From: Parus major
Lineage: Eukaryota; Chordata; Aves; Passeriformes; Paridae
DNA: 64,000 bases
Assembly: GCF_001522545.3 (NCBI RefSeq)
Contig: NC_031774.1
Span: 49,035,410-49,099,409, forward strand
Direction: 5' to 3'
Part shown: positions 48,601 through 61,116 of the stretch, piece by piece
Position numbering within the stretch: the stretch's first letter is position 1
Layout of the letters: every line of letters starts with the position of its first letter
Notes under the pieces: model-generated
Told to the model about the DNA's origin: nothing
The model's database searches: none
What the model saw: the letters and a program-made list of their open reading frames with translations, nothing else
Program-made: the position numbers and the translations under genes

Positions 48601-51600
48601 AAAAGGGAAAAAAAAAGGACAAACAAAGGCAGTTTAAAACAAGTGGTAACATCACTTTTAATTTTTTTTTTTTTTTTGTACTGACAGTTTTAAAAATCAC
48701 TTAAAATCCACATAAAAGTACAGTATGTGGGATTCAAATAAACACAAGTGGCCCACTAATGCACTAACGTGTGTGTAATTATTTTAAAATCTGGTTGCAC
48801 AACAATGAACTCTTCTTTTCATCTTAATCTCATGGAGGAGAAGAGATTTCTGTGGTCTTGGTAAAATGCAATCCACGCCAGGCTTGGACTAGTCTGGCCA
48901 CCCAGGTTTGCCTTTTCATATATCTGATAGATGTGTTTTGACAAGTTATATTAAGTACAAAGCAGGCCACCAGAGCAGCATGTGGAGTTGATATAGACAG
49001 AGACAGAAAGGCAAATAGCAGTATGAACACACTTTTGTAGGCAGTATTTGCCATAACTGAGTATCCCCCCCATACATCATATTACCACACTTCACGAAGG
49101 AAAAAAGTCAGTGTAAGAAACAGGGTTTAAAAGCTTTCCAAAGGTAATATTTTGTGCAGGATTTACAGTCTTTGTATCTCCCTTATCTGTGTCAGGTTTG
49201 TTTTATTTTTTTATTTATTATTTTTTTTTAAAGATCTGAATTGTTAGCCTTGGTGTACTTTTCATTTTACACTGGTTCAGTTAAGGGGAATGTCAGAGTT
49301 TCCATTCCCACTCCATCTTTCACTTTCTATTAATACCAGTGTATGTTTCATTTAGTCACTCCTCTGCAAACTGGTGAAGAAACTTCATAAGGGGGAAAAA
49401 AAATGCTGGCACATACACACCTGAATTGATTGCCCTTTTCTTTCACAACCATCTTGAGTACATCACCGTCATCCTCCAGAGCGCTCCTAAACAAGTTTTG
49501 GCAAAGGCAAAAACAAACACTATTTTACAACATCTTTGGATGCACTTCCAAAATGCAAAACTAATTAATCAGTAGTCTCTGAGAGACTCAGCTAAATGTG
49601 GCTGCCTCTTTGACACTGATCTCAGCTTTGATGTGAATATAGAAAGCATGTGAGCAAACCCCCTAAAAGAGGTAATGGGTTTCAATTATTTATTTGTTTG
49701 GAAGACGGGGGAGTAGAAGGTTAGCAATAAGCACCCAGCTAATCCTGCTTAGGCCCTCCTAACCGCGAGGGTGTTTAACTCCCTGCTTCCTTACACTGTG
49801 TCTGCACAGGATGCAGTGGGATGCCTTTCTTGGGCTGTCATTTTGCCAAGTTCCTTACAAAGCAGGATATACTTAAAGGACATGTATACTGTCAAGCCTC
49901 ACATAAAGACTGTTATTTTTAATTATTCATTAGCAACACTAGAGAGCTGCTAGCTCAACATATAGGCCTTTCCCCTTGCTTCGTTTAACTGTCATTGGTT
50001 TTCAAGTCAAGAGTGTGTATTCTAAGCGTTAGCTAGTCATTAGCATCATATTCTCCAGACACAATATAATCATCCTAATAATTGATTGTAGTGAAGGTAG
50101 TCACTTGTATCCCATACAATTCTCAGCCATGAACTTTGTCCTCTGCAGTTTATTATGCACAGAGAAACATCTTGATGTTATAATCTATCTTCCTCACAAA
50201 TTTACATCAAAGGGCAACAAGCTACATATTGCTCCTTCAAAACATACCACTTGTATTATGCTGTAAAAGCACCTGCTTTTTCTGAAAAGCATGCTATTAG
50301 CAAATGTGAAATTAAAAAAAAAAATGCGTTAAGTGAAAGCCTTCACAGAGATTATGAATGTATGGAGACAAAAAGTACACACAGGATTTTTCTTTGGAAA
50401 TAAAACCTATTAAAATAAAGTAGAGTGACTTTTGTGTCACAAAAAGGGGCTATATTGATACTAGACTGATTAAGAGAAACTGCCTGTAGAAGTAAGAGTA
50501 ATCTACAATACTTATGTGATAAATACCTTGGGGAAAATGCTTGCTTTTCTTGTTGACTGGATCAATTTAAAATCATTTCATGTTCTTAAATCATTTATAA
50601 GTTCTACTGTTTTTCTCTCCCCCTATACAGACCTGTCTAATGCAATATATAGATAGTAAAACTTGGAAGTTTCAGGATGTCTATTTATAAAAGTTATAAA
50701 AATCTGATTTGCCATACAAATTCTCTGAGCCTAAATTTAGTCTTCAAAAGGTGCAAATGAGGAGGGACAAAAACTCACTGAAATATTTATAAAGATGAGG
50801 AGAAAAAAAAAATCTGTGGTAAACAGTAACTAATGGTAACCCCATTTTCATCCTCTCCTGCCTCCAAGCTCAAAACCAATATGATAATTGACCTCTGGAA
50901 GATAAATCTTCTGTATTTACTTGATAGATTAGAATCATATACAGAACTCTTATTACAACAGTGATTAGGCACTTATTTATATACAATGAATAAGTATCTT
51001 AAAAATCTGGGAAGCTTACTCATCTGTACTGTATAAATACATTTTTCACCACCTTTAAGTAAGAAAAGGGATTGCTGGGGTGTTGGACTGGAAAGATCAC
51101 AAAGAAGAGAACTATCTTCTTGGAAATTTATCCACCTCTTATCACAAGAAATGTAAACACTATGAAAACCTTCAGAAACCAATCAGGTCACATGATATCT
51201 ACAAGCAGAATGAAGAGGATTTAATAAGTCACCGTTGCCAGTTCAGTATAATTCTGAAACCAGGATCTCAATGTGATGGACACTGAAGCATGAAAGATGG
51301 GATGGTCACAGTTGAGCCAGCATAAACAACTTCCTTATAAAAGAGGGGACAATCAGGGAACTTGGTAATGTTCTCTCTGACAGAATGGAAGGAAATTTCA
51401 AATACTGATATGATCAAAAATATTCATTCACTACATGTCTCAAATTACATCCTTAACTGGTTACTCAAAGATCACTCCAGCTTTTGCACATGCACAAAGC
51501 CTTAACAAGTTTATAAGCTGTATAATTTATGAGTTAATCACCAAAAGCTCTTAACACAGAAAGTATTGCTTTCTCCTAAGGACACCCAGCACTAGCAGTT

Positions 51601-52849
51601 ATTTTTTTAAGTTGTCATTCAAACCAGATGCCATTCAAACAAACCTATTCCTAACTATTTAAAATCTCTCTTTCCAATAGTAATGACTAGGTCTTTTTTA
51701 TTTTGTTCTTGTAGAAGGTTAAATGTTTCTAATAGTTGTTGCACACAACAACAAGGTTTTAAAAGAGAAGTGGGGAAGCTAGGGAACACAATGAATTGTA
51801 ACATTCTTTTTTACTGTAGCTTTTGTCATTGAAGGTGAATATGTCTTCTTACTAATAAAATATATACAAAAAATAGTATGAAATAAATTGGCATTTTGCT
51901 GATAAAGTAACTCTGTGCCTACTATGGCATTACTTGGCAGTATGGATCTTAAAACACTAGGGTTAGTATTCTCTCTGAGGCATTCTAAATTATTTTGTAT
52001 TTTTCTCCTCTTAGTAAACTTTTGAAAATGTGATCAACTGACATTGTGCAAGAGCTTGGTTTCCATCTCTATTTCATTAGCTCTCACTCAGATAGATGAG
52101 ATCTTTGGCAGTTCTTTAGCCCTTGGTCACTGAAGACCTGTAAGACAGTAAATTTTCTAGATCTGGCAATAGAAATAACTTCTATATCTTCTTCTATATC
52201 TTCCTTAAGAGTCTCCTCTCTCCTGTGGGAGTTTCATATTAGAAAGTACATTTCCAAATTCCATTTCAAGGAGCTGTTTCAATTCTTTTCATTGAACATC
52301 TTGTCAGCTTTTCCAACTCACCAATCCATGTTTCTCATGCAAACCTAGAAAATGCATGCAGCACACCATACATTCCCCTATGTGACCATGGCTGGCTTTG
52401 TTAACTGGTAAGTAGGTTATTATTTACATCTGATGAATGATTAAGCATTCTGTTACAAAGTAAGGAAATTTGGCCTGTGTGGTCCAGCTGCTAGATGAAT
52501 TCAATTGCTCCTACTTGAGCTTGGTAGGTAGAATATTTAGTAATTTTAAACATAAAAATCTTTGCTCAGGCAGGAAATGTAAATAGTTTCTTATTCCTTA
52601 AAAGAGGAAAAGGTCAAGTTTTACTAAATTGCCCATATCACATTTCTCAATATTATAAATTTTATCAAAAGCTTAAATTTTAGTTATAATAGGAATATTC
52701 ATTTATCCACAATAAATATATTTAGTAAGTGACTGTCTAGCATAATAATCCTCTTGCTTTTTACTTTTGTCACAGTGTATAGTGTTTCACAGTGTGAACA
52801 GCAATAATGGTCATGTGTTCATAAGAGTAGATTCATTTTGGCAAGTCTT
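45651..52849. other. non-coding stretch
   Basis: No gene or dated transposon recognised in about 7 kb. Low-complexity tracts lie at 46821-46859 (GTT/T-rich), 48576-48618 (A-rich), 48662-48677 (T) and 49200-49231 (T-rich). Small tandem pairs occur at 47020-47048 (TTTAGATCTTTAA) and 52181-52204 (CTTCTATATCTT). The interval 49980-50110 is AT-rich with TAATTGATT-type words and no simple repeat. Confidence 0.5.
48576..48618. repeat. A-rich (A9-10G)n tract
   Basis: Runs of about ten A separated by single G or GGG. A 16-base T run lies at 48662-48677, so the two could pair as an imperfect hairpin about 100 bases long. Confidence 0.85.
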
Positions 52850-52935
52850 GTTAGTTGACAGGTATGTAATACACTTGCCTTGCGGCTTTGAGACCAGGTT
52901 TCAAATACAGCCTTCACTGAAGTGACTGAAAATCA
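52850..52935 (+). repeat. tRNA-derived SINE head relic (weak)
   Basis: TTAGTTGACAGGTATGTAAT, then ACACTTGCCTTGCGGC, then GAGACCAGGTTTCAAATACAG have the spacing of a tRNA-like head. An A-box-like start, an anticodon arm and a B-box-like AGGTTTCAAATAC are in place. The acceptor stem does not close, so it is not a functional tRNA gene. It could be an old SINE or chance. Confidence 0.35.
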
Positions 52936-55900
52936 TTCAGATCTCATAACTGCATCAAGTGACAAGTAACGTGAATTCAATCAGCATGTGTATGGGACCT
53001 GATGTACGCTAGCCAGTCAAAAGTGCTTCCCTTTATTCAGTGCACTGCTATCTCTGACCATCAGAAGACACTTAAGGCAAGGGATTAAGGCCAGCAACAC
53101 ATATCTATCTTTCTAAATATATTCATATCTTTCCAACAAGACATTTATGTGCCCAGCAGCTGTTTCTGTAGCTTTTGTACTCAGTGTCCACTAAAGGAAC
53201 TCAAGTCCCTCACATATACAATAAGGGCACTGTACTAATTGTCAACATTAGCTGCCAAAAGCAGCAATTCTATCAAGTTGATGTCGAGTCAGACATGGAC
53301 TTGTCCTGATTGGGTTACTTTTTAACGCTGCTGGACACCTCTCACTGTAATGTTTTCACTGCTCACCAAAGAGTGCCAAACGTTGGCATCTCATTCATGC
53401 TTGTCATTGCCATGATATCACACATTAACCTCTGAGAGGAAATAAGATTTCACCTTATTATATCACATACAGGGAACATGTCAGTCATGTGAACTCATGG
53501 TCAGAAAAGGAAAAGGGAGTTTATGTCCAACAGCCAGTGATCCTGCAGCTTTTAGGTAAGATACTTAATTTCTCTTTTTGTCTCATCTTTATCCACTACA
53601 AAATAAAATTATTAACAACAATATATGTGCTAGATACTTTGAGATACACAGCTGGTTTACAATGTTTTTACCCATGGGCACAATGTACAATATGTGCAAG
53701 TATGTCTATTTTATTATAAGCATCTCAAAACCCATTTTATTCCCCCAAATGTTTTCTTTTAAGGAAAGAAGCATCAGATGGAGTGCCTTCCAACTCAGAA
53801 GAGAATTCATTGTGTTTTCATTTCGTGGCATGGTGAGTAGAATGGATAAAGCATATTGCTCCTAGTTGTAACATGGTCATACCAACAGTGATAGGGGATA
53901 CTGAAATGCCTAGAGGGAGAGCTCTCATTACACCAGGAAAGAAGGAAGCCATAGGAAAGGAAGAAGGTGGAATTTCACTGTTCTCAGATTTTTACGCTCC
54001 TCTCCTTCACTGCCTTACTTTAATGCTTTCTTACTCAGATGATATATTCCTTTCTTAATTCAGGTCTGACCTTTGAGGTTTTCAAGCCTTTCTAAGTCCT
54101 GCCACATCTGTTTCCTTTCTATTTATTACACATATTCTTTCTTCTTTCTTTTTTTTCCCCCCCACCCTTGCATCGGTTTTCATATTTACAGACTGAATCC
54201 TTCAAGATGTTTTCTTCCCTTCCTCCACCCCAATTCTCTGTGAGCTCTCTGCATGCCAAGGAAGCAGGAGGTTAGGTCATTACCACTTTGCCCCACGGCT
54301 TTCCACTTTAATATAGTATCTCAGTGTTCCCTGTGCTGTTTGAAGCTCCTCCCAATCAATGGTCATATGCTGATGTCAGTTTCACACTGGAAGGAGCCAC
54401 AACATTTGAGGGGGTGATATTTTTATTTCCCATTACCTCTCAGTCTGTCTCCTCCACAGTCAAAATCACAATCCCAACTCTTCCTTGACATGTTCCTCAG
54501 TGAAAAAACTAAATAATCTGTAAAATGTATCACCTAGTGTGATTACACTTTAAGATTACTGAATTGTTGGTGTTGGTATCATTGACATTACTGTTAGTAA
54601 CTTGACTACCATATCCTTTGGACTAAATCAAGATAAACCAGATTTTCCTCAGAGAAAATTACACAGAAGGGAAAAGCATGGCTTTCAAGTAAAAATACAC
54701 TGTAGCACAGTCACCCCCTTTTCCATGTTGTGTCATTCAAGCCATAATTTTGGGAAATTGTAGGATGTCTATTCCTCATACTGATAGAAGTAAGCACATG
54801 AGAATTGTGTGTGTGTGTTCATTGCTACCTTTAAAAAGACTGCTTTAAATTACTTCTAATAGTCCCGTGTCCTTTTCTTTTTTCTCTAAAATCACTGCAG
54901 TGATCATTACAGAAAAATCCTTTTCTTCCAAAAGTCAGTAATGTTAATGAATGCCTCAATGTAGTCTTGAACTTCACCAGCATAAGTCAGGAGAGCTCAC
55001 TGAAACCCAGTGACATTATTTACAGCAGCTGAAGATTTGGGGGTTTGGGTCAGCGTAATGATCTTGTTTCATCGAGCTAATTACTATGGAAACAAACACA
55101 ATAAATATGAATAACATCCACAGCAGTATGAATAGGAATGCACCGTAGTTTTTAATGTTGAATTATTACTGATTAGGCAGGTAGAAAATATTAGATATTC
55201 ATGCATCTCAGGTAACCTGCATAGAAGTTTAGGTCCACATCAAAACTGTGAAAAGCATGAATTTGTAATTTGTATTATTTATAGCATACATAACTGAATT
55301 CATACTGTTGGTCTCATCTCCCTTGAAGCTTCTTTATCAGGATTGCTCTGTGTAGCAGCTTACCCGTAAAAGATCCTTTACTTACAAGTTTGAGAACTTC
55401 ATAACTCAAAAAGTACATGGCAGAGAAATTAATTTGGATAAATGTCTTGTGAGATATCTTCAAAATTTCAATATACATTCAAAAGTTAGAACAAATATCC
55501 TGTGACTTCTCATGGCATCTGCATTAGTAAATAAATATTTGAGAAAAGCCTTTGATTCTGATGGTGGGTGGAATCCAGGAAAATGTGCAAAAAAAATGTA
55601 ACTTGGGACATTTTCTTTGTTCTTTATCTTTTGCAGATTTTATGCCTGTGACATTATAAATCAATAATAGAATAATTGTACAGATCAAGCATAGATTTAT
55701 ACATGAAAGTTTCCCAAAGATTTAATGTCCATTTTTTTTACCAGAAGTACATTTCAATAACAGGCCACTTAAAAAAAAAAACAGCTACCACTTAAATCAA
55801 GAATCAATTAGGAACATTAATAAAAAAAGGCCTGTTAACTTCCATTAGACCCTAAATGAGCTTTTTAATCTCCATTAATCATGCAGTTGTTAATCATTGT

Positions 55901-56287
55901 TTTTATCAAGATTGTAAAAAACAGGGGTTTTAATTCCTTTCAAATAAATTAAAAATCAACTTTGTTTAAAAACTACAAGCAAAACTTGCCTACCACATGA
56001 GGAAGTGACTGAAATTCATATGTTCAGTCACTTGTTCATAGGCTGAGTTAAACACTGGTGGAAAACAGAATAAGCTAATTGGTAACTAATGTAACAAATT
56101 CATCTATGATTAAGACTCAAACCACAAAGCTATTTAAAAGGCCTTGACTCAAGACTGGGGCCTAAGGAATGTAGAAAATTACCCTACGGTTTTGTCAAAA
56201 TATTTTTATTTTTCATAAGGGATAGCTAAATCATTGGGAATGTATATGGTTCCTTCCTGATTATGTCCTACTGTTTCCTTCTAGAAA
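52936..56287. other. non-coding stretch, candidate conserved elements
   Basis: No gene recognised. Two blocks without simple repeats, about 55040-55240 and 55800-55990, are dense in homeodomain, FOX and SOX-like words. A pyrimidine/C-rich tract lies at 54133-54164 and a short GT array at 54808-54818. Confidence 0.5.
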
Positions 56288-56360
56288 TAATCATAGAATC
56301 AGAGGATCATAGGAGGGCTTGGCTTGGAAGGGACCCCAAAGATCATCAAACCTTAATGGC
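56288..56360 (-). mobile_element. CR1 LINE 3' end, inverted
   Basis: The plus strand reads AATCATAGAATCAGAGGATC, then AGGGCTTGGCTTGGAAGGGA, then CCCCAAAGATCATC. This is the reverse complement of the classic CR1 3' end, with its repeated terminal ATTCTATGAT units. The remainder beyond about 56360 is too diverged to follow. This subfamily differs from the one at 33130 and 43440, which carries the GGGTCCCTTCCAA type end. Confidence 0.8.
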
Positions 56361-59300
56361 CCAGCAAACTTGTCAGATACAACCTGCACTAGCTGTCATA
56401 CAATGGCCACCGCCCACAGAACTCACAAGTGGGGAGGAGGCTGCTGGAATTTTAGGCAGGTTGAGAAACCACCCCAAAATCTTCCTTTTCTGGGAATGAT
56501 GTCACCTATTTTCTTTTTTATGTGTCATTATTTATGTTTGGCATTATTTGCATTACAAAAAATAAATAGAAAGCTCTGATGGGTACAGTAGGCAAGGAAT
56601 TAAATCCTTTTTAACATTTCCTGCATTCATTTTCTGTGTCTCTGAGAGAAGATCTGTATCATCCACTGTGACACAGGCAGGCTGAGAAGTAGGTAGGTGG
56701 GAATGAAAATACCCTGTGGGATTCTGGGGCTTGGGCAGTACAAAGGGACATAATACTTGTCTCTGTTAAAATTTTATGCAGAAAAACATTCAAATTTCAG
56801 CTTAATGTCCAATCTTTTACAATACTCACTTAAGCCTGGCATTTAAGGCTACCCCAACCCCAGTTAACACCAGTAGCAGTTCAGAACATAATAACTATTT
56901 AGCCCAGACGTGAAAATTTCCACTTTAAAAAGCAGGGGTGAACCTTTCCTCTGTGTGAAATGTTCATACACTCATGGAAACATCAGGCATTTTCTTCTTG
57001 CTTGGCTTACAAATATTCTCCCTCTTACACACAAAAGAACGGGTACATTGCACAATGGCATCAGAGGGAGCCTGGGGGCAGCAGTGCCATGCGCTCAAGA
57101 ATTACCTTGGGGCTCTTCAAGACAGGCCACTGGAGGCGGAGGTGACACAATGAATTCAGAGAAAGTGGAGGAGTGCTGGCTGAATAGATTCTTATGCATT
57201 CTCTGTATTTAGTAATACCCACATATTGGCATTGACATGAGTTTCAGAGGCAGAAGGGTTGAGATGCAACATGGCATTCATAACGAAGACTGATAGAAGC
57301 AAAATAGGAACAATACTAAATGGGACATCATTAAATAATTTTATGAGATAAAGTTAAATTTACTTAGCAGAAAAAAAAAAAAAAAAGTTCTCCTAAGAAA
57401 TGTATTTCAAAGGCTGACATTTCATTGCTTGGCACATTCCTGCAATGACTGAGAACTGAACAAAGACATTGCAGTCTAAGAAGATCAGGGAGCAGAATAT
57501 TACACTTCACTTTTTAATGCGTGAGTGAGTTTAGTGTGGGCTGAAGGTAGGAGCTGATAAAGCAAGGAGGTGCCATGCAACCTTCAGTCAAACACACTCT
57601 GTTTCGTAACTGCCAGAGGCCTTCTCAGGTGCTCCTGGTCTCTCTGGCAAAGAACATGGCTATGTGCAGGAGGGACCAGGTTATTTCTCCTGGGTGCTTA
57701 CTCTAGCCAGAACAGAGATCTCCACCTATGAAATGAAAGCTCCTAACAGCAATAACCTGATCCATCTAGACTATATTGTATTTTTAGATTTTATGAGCTC
57801 ATGAAAGACTTTCAGGATTAATCTTCTAGCCATAGTTAAGACTTGAGGGCAAAGGGGGAGGATGTGCTAAATATAGCAAAACAAAGACAGATTCACTCTC
57901 CTAGAGGGAGTACAAAATCATGAAAATCCCTGCAAAGACTCCACATTCTCCATAGGGTGTGCAACACAGTAGGTTTTGGAGCACAGACATGTTGCTAGAA
58001 GTATTGCTACACAAGTGCTAAGCCACTCAGTGACTAACTCCAAACCTAGGCCTGATTTTCCACACAACACTAGAGCTACCCACTGCCTACATTAATTCAA
58101 ATGCAGCTGATTTGAACTACAGGAATTTCCTTACCTTTCCTCCAATTTCTTACTACTTGAAACTCAATCACCACCTAGCACCTGAAGTCCATTCTGATCA
58201 ACTCCCTCCATCCTTTCTGGTCCTTTCCTGTTAGGCCCTTCGTTTATGTTTCCCAGGGGCAGGTATTTGGTCTTCCAGCCATCCTTGTTCACACTGAGTT
58301 TTGAACAGCAGCTGTATCTCAAGGTGGAGAGTGTATCTATGGATATGGTGTTCTCAAATATTGTTCAAGGCTTTGCTAAGGTAACAGTCATTCTTCCTTA
58401 AGGTATGTTGTGCCTTAGTATTTAGTAAGGCCTTCTTCACCTAGTCCATTTTAATGCAGATGTTTCACCCTTCAGTATCCTGAAGGCTGGGAAAAACACC
58501 TATCACCACTTACTTTTAATACATCTTATTGGTGTTATTTACCACACCCTGGTACATTGTGATGTTTTGTTGTGATTGCTTGGCTCCTGCAAGCTGGGTG
58601 TTAAGCAAGCATATTCAACATTCCCTGTCCTACCTGAGTTATAGAGATTTAAATGGTAATTTAATGAGTTCTGCATGAAACAGGGGTTGTCTGGCACCTG
58701 GACAATCCTTTACCACCAAGGTGCTAGGTTCTCTCTTCCCTTTGTTTTTCATTAGTCTAATTAGAATATTTATGCTACTGTCCAGTAGCAGGGTCTATTT
58801 AATCTGCTACTGAGGACAAGAGAGTATTCAGTGGTTTGCTAACTATTCAGTAATAATCAGGAGATGCTGTCCTATCTCACAGAAACATTGCCAGTTTGGA
58901 AGAGGAACTGGTCTAATGTGGTATCGGTTTTCTGTGCTCCTCTCTTCACAGTGGTTCACTCCACTCTTACCCTGCTCTCAGCTGCAGCTATTTGTACTTG
59001 TGCATAGTGCATGGGGGGAAAATGCAGTTTGGGATGGTATGGATTCATATGAACTTTCTGCTCAGCTAAACAAATGTTGCAAGCAAGGAGGAAAAAGTAA
59101 ATAAAGCCTTGCCTCTTGTGAAAGACCCTGGGAAACTAAAGCCAAGGGAGCCATACAGAGAGAGCTATTGGCCCTAGGAAAGGCTAGTATTGAGTTTTTC
59201 AGCTCTGTCTTCAGACATCTTTTGAAAGCAATATCTGAAAATGAGGTAGTTAATTAAAAATATCAGAAAATCAGAGTTATGGTGCCGTAGAAACAAAATG

Positions 59301-60673
59301 GGTGTCTTTACTGCACACCTCTGCTCTTGATGCAAAAGTGCAAAAAAATAACTACACATATAGGTCCAAATGAAATGTTTTCTTTTTACACTTGCATTTT
59401 ACTTTGTACCTTATACAGCTCAGTCTTCTACAATTAATCTGAAATACACCTTTGAATTTTCCTGTAAGTTATTGCCTTTCAATGTGAGGTATTTGCACTG
59501 CCTGCAGTATGTATCCAGCTTGGGTGAAATTCCTTCTGGAGTTATCCTTATTGTCCAAATAGACAACTACATTCAAAAACTGCATGCTTAATATAAAAGT
59601 CAATTATTCCCAGGTTTCTGCTGCCCTGGTTTTATGTTGCTAGAGGTAATGAAATAGTGCAGCCCAGCTGGCAGGCTTTGGTGGTGAAGGTCTTGCACTC
59701 GGAAACTATCAACTTTTTGGTCTCGTGAGGAACAGCAGTTCCCAGAAATTTAGCTGCCATGGAAGCATCTTGGAATGTTAGATTAATTATTTTTTCAATG
59801 AAGAAGGAAATTCTTTAAAATTAAATAGTGAATTGATTTTTATTCTATATTTTCTCAAATCAAAGTAATTATTTCTTTTATTATTTGAAATGAAATTTAA
59901 AATATAAAAATATATTCTTCCCTGTGCCTTCTCTCTTCTCTCTGCCTGTCTTATGGAGGAGAAAAAAAAGACAGACAAAAATAGTATCCAAAAATGGAGA
60001 CTTAATTGAGAAGTCACTTTAGGAAAGAATCTTTATCCATTTGCAAAAGACAGTTTTTGATAATCTGCAAAGGGAACTATGGTGACCACTTATTTTTATC
60101 CTGTGAAATAAAAGACAACTCTTTTATCTCCAGTTCCAGCACTGTACTGTGCCCAAACTGTTTATCCCGCTAACAGATTCAGCAATTCACCATGAGTTAT
60201 GGCTAAGGGGTTTTTTTTCTTTCTCATTCATCAATTATTTCCTATTTTCCTGCCAAAATAAAAAAGCCAAATGCATTCTAAAACAAAAACGTCAAATGTT
60301 CTTGCTTAGAGACTGACCTTTGACAAGCAATGTGTTTGTTCTGGGGTTTTTTGAGAGGCAAAATTAGAGAGAAGTGGTTACTTGACTAGGGCTGGTGTAA
60401 ATGTCTGGTGAAGTCAAACAGCAGCATTCTGGCACACTGTACTGATCCGAGCCTCTTGTGCTCCTCCAAACAAAAATACATACAGTGGAAACCAATATTA
60501 ATATTCAAAAGCAAGAACTGACTTTCTGTGCTCAAGGTACACTGAAATTATGAGAAAAACACTTCCAGGCACCTTCCTCACCTTTCATACCTGCCCCTCT
60601 AAAACACCCTCTGCAGTACAGTTGAGTGCTTTGAATGGCAGAAGTACAATGTCTTATAAAGTTATAATCAGGC
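56361..60673. other. non-coding stretch
   Basis: No gene recognised. An A run lies at 57371-57386. The rest is unassigned AT-rich sequence with scattered pyrimidine-rich patches. Confidence 0.55.
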
Positions 60674-61116
60674 TAGATCTCACTAATCTGGGTTATACCT
60701 CAACTGTGAAGGCTCTTTTGAGTAAAATCATTTCTTTATTAATGAGATTCAGCCCAATCTCGCTGATAAAAATTACTTTAAAAGATGTCCCTTTGCTGCT
60801 ATTCAAATGAATGGGAGAAAACGGTGGGTGTTTTAAGAGCTGTCTTCCTGTCATATCAGGATGGATCTCATTAGTGAAGGGAATGATTTTACCAGGAAAA
60901 AGCTTCTACAATGAGAAAACATAGCCTACCACAGATGAGCAAAATTCAAGTCTCAAAAAAAAAACCCTTAAAATCATCTCACTGCTCGCACTCAGTAACA
61001 GGAGAAAGGACATTTCTCTCTCTTTCTCTCTCAAAAAAAAAAAAGGAAAGTATTTTTTTTTAAGTTGAACTGGACAGGATCTCATTAGTATAGGAACTAT
61101 TTTACTTAAAAGAACT
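60674..61116. repeat. cluster of five ~30 bp repeats in mixed orientation
   Basis: A unit of the form GATCTCATTAGTNNAGGNAA then TGATTTTAC occurs at 60861-60906 and 61077-61116. Those two share the first 15 bases, GGATCTCATTAGT plus ATTTTAC downstream. It occurs in reverse complement at 60713-60752, where TAAAATCATTTC and TTAATGAGATTC are visible. Weaker forward copies lie at 60674-60704 and 60756-60787. The first two copies are inverted relative to each other and could fold into a hairpin of about 80 bases. The stop-free translation of copies on opposite strands (LSKI...LMR) is a by-product of the repeat. I do not recognise a transposon family. Confidence 0.6.
61021..61060. repeat. CT/A/T low-complexity tract
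   Basis: A CTCTCTTTCTCTCTC run is followed by 12 A, then GGAAAGTA and a run of T. It sits between repeat copies at 60861 and 61077. Confidence 0.8.

Noticed and set aside
52855..52920. Functional tRNA gene
   Set aside because: The acceptor and D stems do not close and the B box is degenerate.
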